A DNA stretch of 64,000 nt, taken from contig VXCM01002152.1 of the NCBI GenBank assembly GCA_014773175.1, positions 97,286 to 161,285 of the forward strand, written 5' to 3'. Both the position numbers and the translations under genes were made by a program. The notes below the pieces were generated by a model. That model ran no database searches and was not told the origin of the DNA. It worked only from the letters and a program-made list of their open reading frames with translations. The stretch comes from Lucifuga dentata. Its lineage: Eukaryota > Chordata > Actinopteri > Ophidiiformes > Bythitidae. Positions 1 through 12,073 of this stretch are shown one piece after another (the stretch's first letter is position 1; each line of letters opens with the position of its first letter).

Positions 1-44
<44 letters not shown>
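1..44. repeat. (CTAT)n microsatellite
   Basis: Eleven uninterrupted CTAT units begin at the window edge, so the array may extend further left. It lies in the lsamp intron upstream of the first visible exon. Confidence 0.95.
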
Positions 45-128
45 AATTTCAGTGCTACATGGTTCAAACTCTGCATGTGAAGTGAAGAGTTCACTGCTGA
101 GTCAAGTTTCAGTTGCTTCATGGCCACA

Positions 129-739
129 TTAAAGGACCATACCATCTATTTTTTCATGTTTGAGCCTAATGTATTCAATTTTCATACACGTGAGGTTACT
201 GACAATCATTTCCCACACGATAAAACTGTATTTCAGATTTCCTGATATTTTGCAAAATCTCTTAATCTTTCAAAATCAAATATTCAAGCAATACACCCAC
301 CTTAAAAATCGATGTTTCGCCTGCTAATAGCTATGAAGTCTTAGCCTTATGAAGTCACGGTCATTTAAATTTTTCGATAAACGCTGGTCTTCTTTTGGGA
401 CTATATTCCCTGGTGGAGACATACATTCACTCTGCGCTTTTTATTGCGCTTAAACACTAAAATTCCAAAACTCTGAAAAAACCTGAATATATGTGTTGTT
501 CACGATGATGAATTACCTATCCCAAGTACGTTTAAGTATCAACAAGTTGATTTTAATAGCGTACCAGAATGAAGTGAAACGAATGGTGGTCTGGGAGGTA
601 GGAAACAAATTTTTTTTTAACTCACCGTTCAGTAGTATGCTTTGGGAAATGATTGTCAGTAACCTTACGTGTATGAAAATTGAATATACTAGGGTCGAAC
701 ATGCATTAAAATAAAATTCTTGCAGCCTTGGTCATTCTA
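129..739 (+). mobile_element. Inverted-repeat DNA element, family M1, copy A
   Basis: A non-autonomous DNA-transposon-like element with long terminal inverted repeats. It starts with TTAAAGGACCAT and its right arm is the reverse complement of its left arm; within the arms, 175-216 matches the complement of about 645-686 at 41 of 42 positions. The interior contains GGGACTATATTCCCTGG, shared with the other M1 copies. The extreme right end is degenerate. No transposase frame is present, and the superfamily is not assigned. Confidence 0.8.
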
Positions 740-768
740 AAACCATGGTCTGACAGAAAGATCATGGA

Positions 769-819
769 AGTTTGGACCATCTACTCCACAAGGAGTTTGT
801 GGAGTAGATGGCCCAAACT
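769..819. repeat. 51-bp near-perfect palindrome
   Basis: Left arm CCATCTACTCCACAA (777-791) pairs perfectly with 797-811 across a 5-base loop. After one A:C mismatch (776/812), seven more pairs extend the stem to 769/819. It lies just right of M1 copy A and is probably transposon-derived. Confidence 0.85.
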
Positions 820-2510
820 GGATTGAATGGACCTTCCTAGACTTGGTTTACTAGGGTTTGTTTTCACCAGTGTCTGCTTTTCTGTGAATTTGTCAGGAGT
901 ATATCTCAAAAAGTAAAAGATTTTTAATGAAATTATGTAGATAGGTTGAGCTTGGTTCAAGGAGTAGTTGATGTGATTTTGAGACAGATCAAATACAGGC
1001 CTTTTTTCACATTCATTACATTGCAAGATAGTGAATTTGTTACATCGTTGCCTATTTATCAAAAACTGAGACACCACCTTTAATGAATAAATTCAGGTAT
1101 ACGTATGTTATGATGTACTATCAATAGGTGCAATTCAGCCCAGATCCAGCCATTAGATGACGAATATGAAAGTTTTTTTCTACAACCTGTGTCGAAAAAT
1201 GTTGAAAATAGATTTTTAAAAGCTATTCTAAGTACCAAATCAAAAAGTATAAAATTTGTTTATACTGATTGTGTGTAATAATTATAATCCTGCTGTTTGG
1301 AGAGGTATTTGGGGACTAATTTTGCCAGCTTAAACTTGCAGAAAATTGTCGGCTCCATCAGTGAAGGAGCTCTGCGGAAAAACCCGTCAGTAAATCAACA
1401 GAGAGAAATAAACACGATGCTGTAGCACACTGTAGAAATCTCGATGCAAGTGGGTTTATTATGTATTTGCACATGCATTTATTGACAGCTGGTAATGTTG
1501 TTACCAATTTTTCAACTAAAACAGTATTTAATCTAATGCTTATACTGTTTGTACTTTAGCAAGGTTAATAAATGGTAAGTAACTGGTTTTGCGTCATGCT
1601 GTTGAATCACTTTGAAGGCTTATTCATGTTATCGACCTTATTGGAGTATTTTTCAAAAGTTGCATGCATATTTGCATGCACGCATAGCCATGGGAGTGTA
1701 AAGGAGGTGATAATTCACTCTGTGATCACACATCCGTCTCTCCCCATGGTGAGTAACTTGTCACATGAACTCAGGAAGTGCCTGTGGCTGTGTCTCTCTC
1801 TGCCTCCATGCGGGCGCTCATTTAAGGCACACACTCCCAAACACAAACACCTCATCCCTAATTATGGTTGCTCTCCTCTCGCCATCTTCCTCTCTTTTTT
1901 CTTTCTTTCTTTGAAGTTTGAAATTAGAGTTGAAAGCGAGGTCAGTGCATTTCTAATGTTTTCATCAGAAGTTTTATTATTTCGAGAAATCGAGAGGATA
2001 TGACGAGAAGTAAAAAAAAAAAAAAAAAAAAAGCTCTCAGACCTGAAGAGGAAAAACACTCCCAAAAAACAAAAACACGATACCTGGATATAATTCTGTC
2101 AATGGAAATGAACTCTATTTTAAGCAGTGTTGGAGAGAATGAAATTAAAACAGAATAAATTAGAAATGAAATTCCCTAACATGTGGATGTGTGAATGCAT
2201 CAGCAGAATGCAACCGTAGCCTTTGTGGATCTGAATGTCGGTGTTTTAGCTCACATCTGTAGCTTGCCAGCCACAGGAAAAACACAAGTGGAGAGGGTAG
2301 TGGATCTCTGTGGAATTTACCCGTCCTGCACAGCAGAGGCAAAGTGCTTTTCAAAGAACTGCCCTTTCCAACATTGTTTCTTGAAGGTTGACCTATGACT
2401 AAGATTACAATTCATTCCTTTTTTCTTCCCTTCTGTGCTGCCAGCTGGACATCGGGTTTTTTTAGCTCTGGCTGCAAGGGCTCAAATGTCATTCACACTT
2501 CTTTCCTACT

Positions 2511-2716
2511 GACATCTCTTCTTTGCTCTCACCTTTCCATCTTTTCTTCGCTTCTCTTCTCGTCTCTTCTCATCTCATCTCTTGTGTTCTCTTCTTTTCT
2601 CTCCCCATCTCTTCTTTTCTTTTCTCGTCACTTCTATTCTCGTCTTGTCTCTTCTTGTCTCATCTCTTCTCTCCTCTCTGCTTTTCTTCTCTTCTTGTCT
2701 CTTCTCTTCTCTATCC
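2511..2716. repeat. Polypyrimidine TCTTC-type degenerate simple repeat
   Basis: About 200 bases are almost pure C/T on the + strand, built from degenerate CTTTTCTTCT-like units. The Ser/Leu/Phe-rich reading frames across it are composition artefacts. Confidence 0.9.
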
Positions 2717-3082
2717 TCGACAGGTTTGTCAGTCTATGAGCACTTGTTTCCTTTCCAATCCATTTTTTATCTATGCTTCCAAGGATTAATGCTCCAGTCA
2801 CACATCCAACTGAGCCAATCATCCCCCCACCCAAATCCCTTTGGTTGTTTTTGTGGAAGAAAAAAAAACAGCCAGTTGGATTCTTTGTCACCTCAATTGA
2901 GTGTCTCAACCCCGGCATCCTCAGCTCCATCTACCCATATCTGGAAAACACATCTTCATTTTGGCTTGGTCATTTGACTACAGCAATAACTCTGTATGAC
3001 TTCATTTAAAATGCTGTTTGGCAAGACTGTGACTGTGTTGTCAGTTGGTATTAGAGAGATGGGTTACTTAGGGATGCTGCCC

Positions 3083-3102
3083 GTGTGTGTGTGTGTGTGT
3101 GN

Positions 3103-3153
<51 letters not shown>

Positions 3154-3168
3154 AGAGAGAGAGAGAGA
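3083..3168. repeat. (GT)n(GA)n microsatellite with a single-N join
   Basis: A GT run of about 70 bases is interrupted only by an N at 3102 and followed by a short GA run. The true length is uncertain because of the N. Confidence 0.95.
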
Positions 3169-3829
3169 TGTTGGTTGGAGTGAGGCTGTTCGCGATGCTG
3201 TACAGAGACAAAGCCTCAATAATAACCTTGCTGGAGAAACAATCTGGAGGAGACAAACACTGAAATATTGTTTTGTAGAAAACATGGTCGATATGGAGGA
3301 ACACTGAAGCTTCTTCATTTCAACACAGCAACTACTATCAGATTTAAATAGCATACAAATTCCCATATGATGTAATTCTCAAAAACTGTGCTTACAGCTC
3401 ATATGCTTAAAGTCTTGCAATATAGATTTTCCATATGTCTTTATTGTTCTGGATGTATTGTTATCCAGACTTGCAGTGAGACACTGGCTTAGCAAATTCT
3501 CCAAGTCACAAACTGTATTGTATTTTGCAAGTTTTAATGGAAATATACTGTATTAGACTGATCTAACACAGACAATGCAGAGTGATGAAAAAGGAGCATC
3601 AATAGTTATTCCATAACATAAATACACACTGTATATGGTAAAGGTTTGCTTTATGCATCAAATGACATTGAATGCTTATACTTTATGCAGCATAGAACCA
3701 TATGAAACAACACACATTCAAAAGCTTGTCTATATGATGCAATCCACTATATTCTGGCAGAATTATTTCATTTTTTTTAAAGGGAACACCTTATGCTTGT
3801 TATTTTTCCTCTTATAGTGTAGTATAGTA

Positions 3830-4285
3830 TGGAGTACGTGTTGAATGTTGTCAACATTGTAAAACTTGTGGTAGATGCCCATAGAAATGCATCCAGAAAG
3901 ACAAACCCATTGAACCCATTGAGAGCTTCATTTTTGATTAGTCCTTCACTCCTTTAACATGTTTACATCAACATGTGACACACCTGAATTTACCCACCTA
4001 ATAACCTTATTAGACACACCTACAAAGTACAAGGATTGCAAGCAAGGGTTTGGCAGTCTATGGGTGTTCATAGCCCAGAGTTCACACAGCTAACCAATCA
4101 GGATTTTTGAGAGAGAGCATCTAAAAAGGCCTGTTTTCACTCACTGTGCATAGCAGTGCTACAGCAAGAGAAAGTAGAAATGGATCAGTGTGTGTTTTGC
4201 TCATTAAAATGTTGCAAAGGTTTCAACATAGACCCCTAAATCAAATCAAAAATCATGTAAATCTACATAATATGTCCCCTTTTGA
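3830..4285 (-). mobile_element. Inverted-repeat element, family M2 (decayed)
   Basis: It shares blocks with 6970-7157, 31245-32034 and 33725-34055: a TTTTCACTCACTGTGCA block, a GTTGCAAAGGTTT block, and a terminus reading TATGTCCCCTTTT. The edges are approximate. This resembles a non-autonomous DNA transposon; no coding capacity is seen. Confidence 0.5.
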
Positions 4286-6865
4286 GATGTTAATTAATAC
4301 TTTAAAATGCTTTCTGCAGCTCTGAATTAGGTTCTGCAGTTCTCTCCTAGTAGTTTGGTCCACTTTTTTGAACAAACTTGGTAGTTTGATTGGTTCCATC
4401 TCTCAGTTTCAGCTCTAGTTTCAGGTTCTTTTCTTTTAAAGTTTTGCTTTGTTGTCTTTGAATGTAGAATCAGTGTGATGTATCAAATTGCTCCAAGTTT
4501 CAAGTTTTTTTTCTTCCCAGAAGGTCTGTGGCTTTTCCACATGTATTCGGGCAAACTTCATTCAGACTTTTCCAGACTTTCGCTGTGTCCTGATTGGCTG
4601 TTACTGGACCGTTTGTCTGCAGACCTGTCTGCCTCTGCTGTCTGACCTGTCTGTCTGTCTGCAAGCATCCAACTGAATTTTACGCTTATTTTGTTGTTTT
4701 ATATTGTTCTATTGCAACCAAACAATGGAATGTAAACAAAAAAAATATTCCAGTTAATTATAGATGATTATTGAAATTAATCTCCTAGACACAAGACATT
4801 TAAGTTTAAGGCAAGAAACAGGCCAGAGCAGGAAAAAGTTGTTTTTAGTGGCACCTGCAATAGAAACAAGGCTACAATACATTCTTTGTTATAGGACCAC
4901 TGACTAGCTTTAATGGAGCAGTTGGTGTTTAAGTGCCCTGTTTATGATCAAATTGACAACAGTTGTTGAGAGTAGCAGAGTCTCTTACTTTGACTTGCTC
5001 TTCTTATGTTTGCAACCAATTGCACAGATTTTAACACTTCTGAGCAGGTAACCAATAAGCTTAAATGGTTATATTTCCAATGTTGCTTTTGACATATTCA
5101 GAGATTGATTGCTAGACAAACCAGAAATATGTACAGATTATTGCTTGATATTTTAATTGGGAAAATGCAAGCTTCCTATACCATGCGTGCAGGCCACTTT
5201 TGGAAAACGCAGGAAACCTGTATAGAACTGTTTTCAGAGCATACATGCACATCCATATATACTTTGCAGGTGCTGAGTAACAACTATACACTCTTAAAAA
5301 CAGGAAAGAATACCTGCAAACAAATCTGAATACATTTCAACACTCAGTGATCTTTGTCTACTGATTACAAATGATACTTAATAATATTTTTATTCTTACA
5401 TTCCTACTCTTACTGGAAAACCATATTTTCTTAGCACTCTTCTAACCATAGTGAGGACACTGTATAAGTGGCAAAGTGCAATGCAAAACCAAAAAGCATA
5501 AAATAAAAAAAGCATTTAAAAAAATGTAAAGAAAAGGCCGAATGATAACCCATGAGTATGCATAAGCATGCATAAGAGTACTTGAAGTTTATCTTTATTG
5601 TATGTAACACTTCTATGACTTTAAAAGCAATATTAATCTGGCAGGGTTGTTGCACTGCGAAGACATCAGATCAGAGAAAGTGAGTTCGGGAGTTGTTTAT
5701 GTACCGTTCTGATGACTGATATGCAAATACATTTGGTGGATTATTTATGAATTGATTCCATATAAGAGGGTGAAGCTGTTTAAGGTCTAAGAGTGCACAC
5801 ATACACACCTAAATTAATGGTTAATCCACTTATCATGGGTTTCATGAATAAAAGACGGGTTCTTCATTTGCCCGCATTATGCATTATGTTACCATATTCA
5901 TCATATTCCAAAGCCATTTATCATTATTTGCAATCCTTGCCTCATATCTGCATATGCGATACCTTATCCCATCCAATTTACCTGCCGTTTGTGAAAACAC
6001 AGTGATGTATGCCCTCCACATCCTTTATGACTGATTGCATTGTACCTGCTGACTCGATTTAAAACGGCACGCTTCCTGCTTTCTTAATTCATCTCAGTTG
6101 TTTTTGCAAGAGCAAAGATTTCTCTGTCACTTTGTCTCAGTGGCTAAATTACTGTTTGTTTGTGTGGGAGTGAGATTGTAAGTCTATCACATAGCGCATC
6201 ACAGATCACTCTGATTAAGTAGCACAATAAAGGACCATGCCAGTGGTTTTGCATGTTGGCTTATATATACTGTATAACCCACATACTTGTTATGTTACTC
6301 ACAACTATTTCCCAAAATATCCTACAGAAGCAAAATCCGTGGTTCCCTTAGATTTTTCTATGTGTATTGATGCCTGTTTTTTTTTTTTTTTTTTTTTTTT
6401 TAAGTATGTGTCTAAAGCCAGAATCAGTGTCAAGCATATGGTGGGTCTCCATATGACAAGAGAAGCAATCTGTTTTCATGAGCTCAGGTCCTGGGGCAAG
6501 AGATAAAATTGCTTGTCTGGGTACTGGGTTGAGAAAGTTTACTGTAAGTACTTTAGATGAGAGCAGCAGGGATCAAATTTGCTTCTCCACAAAGGTTTTG
6601 TGACATTACAACCATTGGGAAAGTTAGTATGGTTTTTACATTCAAACTTATTGCCAAATGTTTCCCTAAAGGTTTGGCCAGACACGTGTGTGACTAATGC
6701 AGCTGGCACAGTCTACTGGTAAAGAGAATTAGTGATTTTATCCAGTGAAACTGTGTTTTAAAGAAACGTATGCTGTTTACAAATTTAAATTACTGTATTA
6801 AAAAAAACAAGAATAGAATTGTCTATTGTTCTATGTCTTCTAAATACATGAAGCTGAGACGTCTC

Positions 6866-6904
6866 AGTAGGATCACACTCAATCTGTAAGAGTGTGATCC
6901 TACT
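6866..6904. repeat. Perfect 15-bp hairpin
   Basis: AGTAGGATCACACTC (6866-6880) is followed, after a 9-base loop, by its exact reverse complement at 6890-6904. It lies in an lsamp intron and its origin is unknown. Confidence 0.85.
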
Positions 6905-6969
6905 AAGAGTGCTAAAGAGTGTGTAAAGAGAGTGATTCTAAAGGATACTTTTTTTTCTTTGGTTTTTGT

Positions 6970-7157
6970 CTTTTTATTTAAATGGAGAAATGCTTTTTCA
7001 CAAGGCTAGAGCACGGGGTCTGTTGTCACTCAGTGTGCACAACAGTGATGTACTAAACCTAAGATGTTTTAGCACATTATAGTATTGCAAAGGTTTTAAA
7101 ATAAATCTGTAAATGAAAGTTAGAACATGGAAATCTGCATCATATGCCCCCTTTAAA
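6970..7157 (-). mobile_element. Family M2 element fragment next to an lsamp exon
   Basis: It carries a GTCACTCAGTGTGCACAAC block, a TATTGCAAAGGTTTT block and a terminal CATATGCCCCCTTTAAA, all shared with other M2 copies. It ends about 45 bases before the exon at 7202. Confidence 0.5.
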
Positions 7158-7201
7158 CTATATCAGTCCTAACCTTCATGATATTTCTCTTGTGTCTCCA
7201 G

Positions 7202-7327
7202 TTCCAGCCAACATCTACAAGGTCTCAGAAGACATCATCGTGAATGAGGGCAGTAATGTCACACTCAGCTGTTTGGCCAGTGGCAGGCCAGATCCTGCCA
7301 TCACCTGGCGGCTGCTTAACCCCTCAG
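7202..7327 (+). CDS. lsamp: lsamp coding exon: first part of Ig domain 2
   Basis: A 126-base internal exon (42 codons with split ends) of an IgLON family adhesion protein, read here as LSAMP, a GPI-anchored neuronal surface molecule that mediates homophilic and heterophilic adhesion during axon targeting. The acceptor is a TTGTGTCTCCAG-type site ending at 7201 and the donor is G|GTAAG at 7328. The translation runs from the V-P linker after Ig1 through VNEGSNVTLSCLASGRP to TWRLLNPS. It shows the first Ig2 cysteine (TLSC), the conserved tryptophan (ITW) and an N-glycosylation sequon (NVT). Introns at both ends split a codon after base 1, the usual IgLON pattern. Assignment to lsamp over ntm, opcml, negr1 or iglon5 rests on sequence resemblance plus the gap43 neighbour. 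Confidence 0.93.
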
Positions 7328-8002
7328 GTAAGAACCAGCCGATGAGTTCTCATTTTTATCTGTGCCAGTTCTGCTGTCTGGCCAATGGTGCGTCAAATTC
7401 ATTCACCAACCAAATGCTCAGCCTGTAGCCAAAGATTATACTTGATTTTAATTAGGCATATGTAAAACTGTTTGTAAAACAGTTGCTATGTGAGTGGTGC
7501 TACACACTCACATACTCGCTTGCAAGCCTTGCAAGTCAGTCTGGAGGGTAAAATATTAAATTCACTAGGGGCAATGGGAGGGCTGAAATATCATCCCTAG
7601 TTGGCACCGGAACACCTTAAAACCTACTTCTGATTTTCCTGAACCATGTAAACAAAGATGATGATCATCCAGGACAAGTTCACTGTAAATATCAACCATC
7701 TTCTGGCTGTTACATCACTTGACAAGGTCGGCATTCTGCCCCCCACAATGTTTGTTGGTATTGCATCTTGAAAAAGCATTATTATTTCTTGATGTCATCC
7801 ATAACCAGCGTTTCAAATAAACATCAATTACAGCCATCGTACGTACATCAACACACATCATACATCATTGTATATATGATCAAGTATGCAGTGAAAATTG
7901 AAGAAAGCAGTATACATTCCTGTATATTGCTTTACATTTTGTTTTTTGGTTTTGTTTTTTTTTTTTTTAGCTGCAATAATTTTTTGGAACCTAACTAGCT
8001 AA

Positions 8003-8340
8003 ATTTTGATGAAGATTCTCAGTCATCCAGGTGGGTAGATATACTGTATGAAAACTCAGTCAGGTCAACTGGATTCAAGTTTGTTTTTTTTTTGTTTTTT
8101 TTTCTGAAACGTTTCACCATTCATCCAAATGGCTTCATCAGTCAGAAATGAATAGAAGGATGTTAAACCTCCAGTAACACAGTAACTATGGTGACAAATC
8201 ACAACAAACCTTCAATTCCAAATAAATAGATATATTATACAATTTTTTTAATATTTTTTATTTTTGAATAATGCGTGATGTAAAATGCATCATTCAAATT
8301 TCAAACAATGAATAAATTTAAAATAATAAATTTCAACTTC
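8003..8340 (+). mobile_element. Penelope-like element non-coding terminal segment (probable)
   Basis: It contains GATGAAGATTCTCAGTCATC (8008 on) and GAAACGTTTCACCATTCATC (8106 on) followed by GGCTTCATCAGTC. I associate these motifs with the termini of a common fish Penelope-like retroelement. It lies immediately upstream of a coding remnant of the same kind of element. The identification is from memory of the family and not from a search. Confidence 0.45.
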
Positions 8341-8344
8341 TAAT

Positions 8345-8581
8345 GGTCCCCTGGTTGGGTGCAGGACCTGTCCCCAAATTTCTTTGGAAGGGAAGACAGC
8401 AGGGCACTATCAGTTTGAGAGGGGAGTGAAGGAGGCCATTTATGTTCATGTAGAGAGACCTTCCCTCAACAGAAATGGAGGTCTCAGATNAAGGAGGCCA
8501 TTTATGTTCATGTAGAGAGACCTTCCCTCAACAGAAATGGAGGTCTCAGATACAATTTATCACCACCTATAGTGCGCTGCT
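8345..8581 (+). pseudogene. Penelope-like retroelement remnant, C-terminal end of the endonuclease ORF
   Basis: From 8411 one frame reads QFERGVKEAIYVHVERPSLN and continues through an N-R-N-G-G-L-R stretch. This resembles the end of the GIY-YIG endonuclease part of fish Penelope-like elements. The frame is cut by an N at 8490 followed by an exact repeat of the preceding 61 bases. If that repeat is an assembly duplication, the frame resumes as Y-N-L-S-P-P before a nearby stop. No reverse transcriptase domain is present, so this is a dead fragment. Family identity is from recognition only. Confidence 0.6.
8429..8551. repeat. 61-bp exact direct duplication around N 8490 (probable assembly join)
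   Basis: Bases 8429-8489 and 8491-8551 are identical and are separated only by N at 8490. The pattern recurs at four other Ns and fits overlapping contig ends joined without merging. Confidence 0.9.
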
Positions 8582-11098
8582 GTCTTCCCTTCCTTTGAGC
8601 CTGCTTTATATAGGGCTTGTGTTTGGCATGGGACAGTTCTTATAGGTTCTCATGTAACATAGGCATTTGATGTTGAGAGTTCAATAAATGAAAGTAGCTC
8701 TATGTGGGAAATCTTCACCATGCAATACTACGTGCAACTCAGGCAGAGGAAATATTGTTGCATTCTAAGTTAATAGAGTTTGAGGAAACAGAATGTCTCA
8801 AACTGCTGATAAGCTCCCAGTGTGATGGATGGAGATGCTCATGCTGACAGCATCTCGGTTTGATAACAGCCTTCCACTGATTAAAAGTCATTCTATTTGT
8901 GTGTCTTTATCAATTACTGTGTCGGTTTGTCAGGACTGCAGACATACTTTATCATATACATCTGTTTCCTGCACCTGGAAGCTGAACACAACTTGAAAAA
9001 GTGTATTTGCCTTGTTTTTGTCTGTTTTCATTAAATGAGAGTGATTTGTACAGCCTAATCCTGAGAACCATATGGATCTCACTGGTTCCTTTACAGAGCT
9101 GTATTACAAAAATAACGAGGAGCCCTCAAGGGCCAGATGGCTCACAAAGTTTGGTAAAGCTCCTCTGTAAGTTTAAAACGTCATTTGTTCCAAAAGAGAA
9201 AATGGAAGATGTGGATATAGCAGAAAGGAAAAGCAATATTCTGTTGCTCAATAGTGGATTTCAAAGCCACAGTGGATTTAGTTTTAGTTACTACACCTCT
9301 GCAAGTTCCGTACATTTTCTTCTATAGGGGAGGTCTTCTTTTCATTATTCGCTTTTGTTCTATGTTTTGTGAAGAAAGTAGTGGGCAAACCACCTTCCAC
9401 AAGTCTTTGTTCTTTCTTCACTGAGATAGTGTGAATGATGAAAGGGGAACAATGTGATGGAGAGAAAATCCTGTCAGTGTCCTGGCAGATTTGGATCATC
9501 AAAGTCCACATAGGCACACGCTGCTGCAGAGATGGGGATCCTACACCATTTGCAAACACTGGCGCTGTTGTTATTTTTGTTATTGTTTTGTGAGTACCTC
9601 CCCTCAGATACTGTAATTCTAACCCAGTTTGAGAGAGTGTGTGTGGAACTGCTGAGAGAGAGATAATGATGTCTGGCAGCCTGTGGTCTCACTGCTTCAC
9701 ATCCTGGTCTGCCTGGGCAGAATCGGCACTTTGCTCAACGAGCCAGACTTTCGACTGTTTGCTGGGACACACACTTGCAGGAGTCCATGCATATTCATAT
9801 TGACAGGCTTTGAGCACATTTTGCTGTGAACAAATGCCAGCAAACTTCAATATGCTCACACACAGAGACACACTCTACAGACACCCATGCATATGCATCC
9901 CTGTGCTTTTATTGTTATATCATTACATTATATTTACACACCCTGCATGACCAGTCTGCGGAAAATTTTAACTCCTTCCCTAATATAATCCAATCATAAC
10001 CATAAACCCACATTTAACCACAAAAATCAACCCCAAATCATCTTTCTTTATAAACATCCATATTTAATTTGTCAGGAACTCAAATCTGGTCTCACAGGAT
10101 TGAGGGAGAGTGCCATATAAATTCATTACACTTAAACACATTCAGAAAATCGTCTTTAAAATGAGGGCATGCTATAGAGTTCCCTACTGATCCAATGAGA
10201 CAGCACTCCTAAAGAATTAACAAAAGCCACCCCTAGTTGTTGGTCTCCATGATGACATATTAGAAATCCTCTTTAGACCTGTGTATCTTAAGATCTTAAA
10301 TGACAAATTATTGTCATTAAATTAATTAATGGATGATTGAAGAACAAACATGTTTAAGGAATTAAAGGAATGGTCACACATTTCAGCTTTTTTTTTTTTT
10401 TAAGACAATGTGACAATGACAATGTGAACTTTGTTTTAAAAGTACAAGCAAATCATCCCTACTGTCCAGCTTGAAACTATAAATTCCCACCAACCAACCA
10501 TTGGCCTTCCATTCTATTGTTATTGCTGTAAAATGTCAGATGCATATGTAGCTCATTTTCTCTTTGCTGTAGTTGGTTTGCTCACAAAAGAGTGGCTGGA
10601 TGTGATAAAAGCTGAAAGTTTCTAAGCCTTACAAAGGACTCAGGCTAAAAATAAGCCAGCACTGTTTCCTGAAACCCCATGTTCACACCACTGCGCAACC
10701 ATTTACTAAGTGGAAAAAGCCTGTGTTTTACATAAAGTGAAATGAGTGAATGTAGCCCAGTGGAAATATAGCAGTTTAATGATTTTTGCTCCTTTTAGTG
10801 TTGTCAGTATTCAGTCATTGACTTTTAAGTAGGTTTAAAGACTCCAGTATGCTTTATATGTAGAACTTTCAGGGCAGAAAGGCATCTTATGAAGCTCAAA
10901 ATAAGGTGATTTGGTCTTTCTGTTTTGCTGTTTTTTATTTCTGATTTCTCTCCCTGGCTGTAATTGCTCCAAATATCACATGGCAAGTTGCATCACCGGT
11001 GGGAGTATTTCCAGGTATTTACTAGTACAGTACTTACTGGGCATGCAAACTCACTTGTATGGTTCTTTAAAAGACCACACTGGCGATATGGTTGAGCC

Positions 11099-11797
11099 TG
11101 TTACGACCCAGCACAGAGGAACTGGGTGCAACATGTGTTCAAGGTTTCCTGCACAAGCCCGCTCCCAAGAAAGGCCAAAAACACAAAATTATAGTAAAAA
11201 GAGATACCAGTATTTATTTTCAAATATATACAACAGAATGACACTCGCAGAACAGACACACAGCAGAAAAACTAGCACGAAGATCCGGGTTAACAGAACA
11301 TACACGAAGGTCCCACTAGACTGAATATCCACACAGGATTCGAATGAGTAAAATGACAGATAGCTAGCACTAGCCAGGATTAACAGAATGCACAAGGTAG
11401 CCTGGCACAAAAGTCCGAATGGACATGAACACAAAGTATTCTTACTAGGATCACCAAGTTGTTGTCAGCACTACAAACCAAATGGGTTGATGGACAGAAT
11501 TACACAAAATAATACAAACACAGAAACAGAAACACAGCGGCGTTGGTTGGGAGCGGACGAGGCACAGAAACCCCGACACAGAGTAGCTGTCAGCTGGGCT
11601 CTTTGAATCCCAGGATGATGTGCACCAGCCAGTCCACACAGGAGACATCCTCCAAGCGTGGGCTCCAGGAACCAATCCTCGAACGGCACGCTCCTTTGAA
11701 TTATCCAATCCAACACAGACATACACACACACAAAGACACACACACAGGTATGACCCGTTACAGCCCAGAGGAACAGACAGAGCAAAATGAGAAGCA
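11099..11797 (-). mobile_element. Solo LTR inserted in M1 copy C
   Basis: The segment begins TGTTACGACCC and ends AGCA, i.e. TG...CA. It is flanked by GAGCC (11094-11098) and AAGCC (11798-11802), which fit a 5-bp target-site duplication with one mismatch. It interrupts a recognisable M1 element at one point, as a clean insertion would. On the - strand it ends GGGTCGTAACA and has an AATAAA about 110 bases before that end (around 11214), so the LTR probably points to the - strand. No internal retroelement genes are present. The superfamily (Ty3-like suspected) is not proven. Confidence 0.65.
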
Positions 11798-11944
11798 AAG
11801 CCCAATATATACAATCTGCATACATGTTACATTGCTGATGACTAATTTCCAAAATATAAAACTGTGTTTTAGTTTTCATGTTATTTTTTCAAATCCAATG
11901 TTCAGGTGATACACCCACCTTAAAATTCAGTGTTTCGCTTTCTA

Positions 11945-12073
11945 ACACTTATGCATGATTGTAGAAGGCATGGTCATTTTAATTTCTCGGTAAAAGCCGT
12001 CTTCTCCTNACACTTATGCATGATTGTAGAAGGCATGGTCATTTTAATTTCTCGGTAAAAGCCGTCTTCTCCT
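11945..12073. repeat. 64-bp exact direct duplication around N 12009 (probable assembly join)
   Basis: Bases 11945-12008 equal 12010-12073, separated by one N. The sequence is M1 interior; other M1 copies have this stretch once, which supports an artefact. Confidence 0.92.

Larger units (their letters stand above)
45..7201 (+). other. lsamp: lsamp intron upstream of the first visible exon (partial)
   Basis: This is non-coding DNA ending at the acceptor AG at 7200-7201. It holds an inverted-repeat element (129-739), a 51-bp palindrome (769-819), a polypyrimidine block (2511-2716), a GT/GA microsatellite (3083-3168), and two decayed copies of a second inverted-repeat family (about 3830-4285 and 6970-7157). 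Short reading frames here show no recognisable protein domain. The Ig1 exon of lsamp was not found, so it must lie upstream of the window. Confidence 0.7.

Noticed and set aside
2395..2977. Overlapping Ser/Leu/Phe-rich frames
   Set aside because: They translate a polypyrimidine simple repeat; no conserved domain or splice context.
3083..3152. Repeat arrays considered as CRISPR-like
   Set aside because: All arrays here are dinucleotide, triplet or minisatellite repeats or assembly duplications; none has regular repeats with unique spacers, and the genome is a vertebrate.
1..7201. Search for the lsamp Ig1 and signal-peptide exons
   Set aside because: No segment with an IgLON Ig1 signature and splice sites was found; these exons are presumed to lie upstream of the window.
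11451..11879. 142-residue - strand frame
   Set aside because: It lies within the solo LTR and the M1 element and has no retroelement protein motif.
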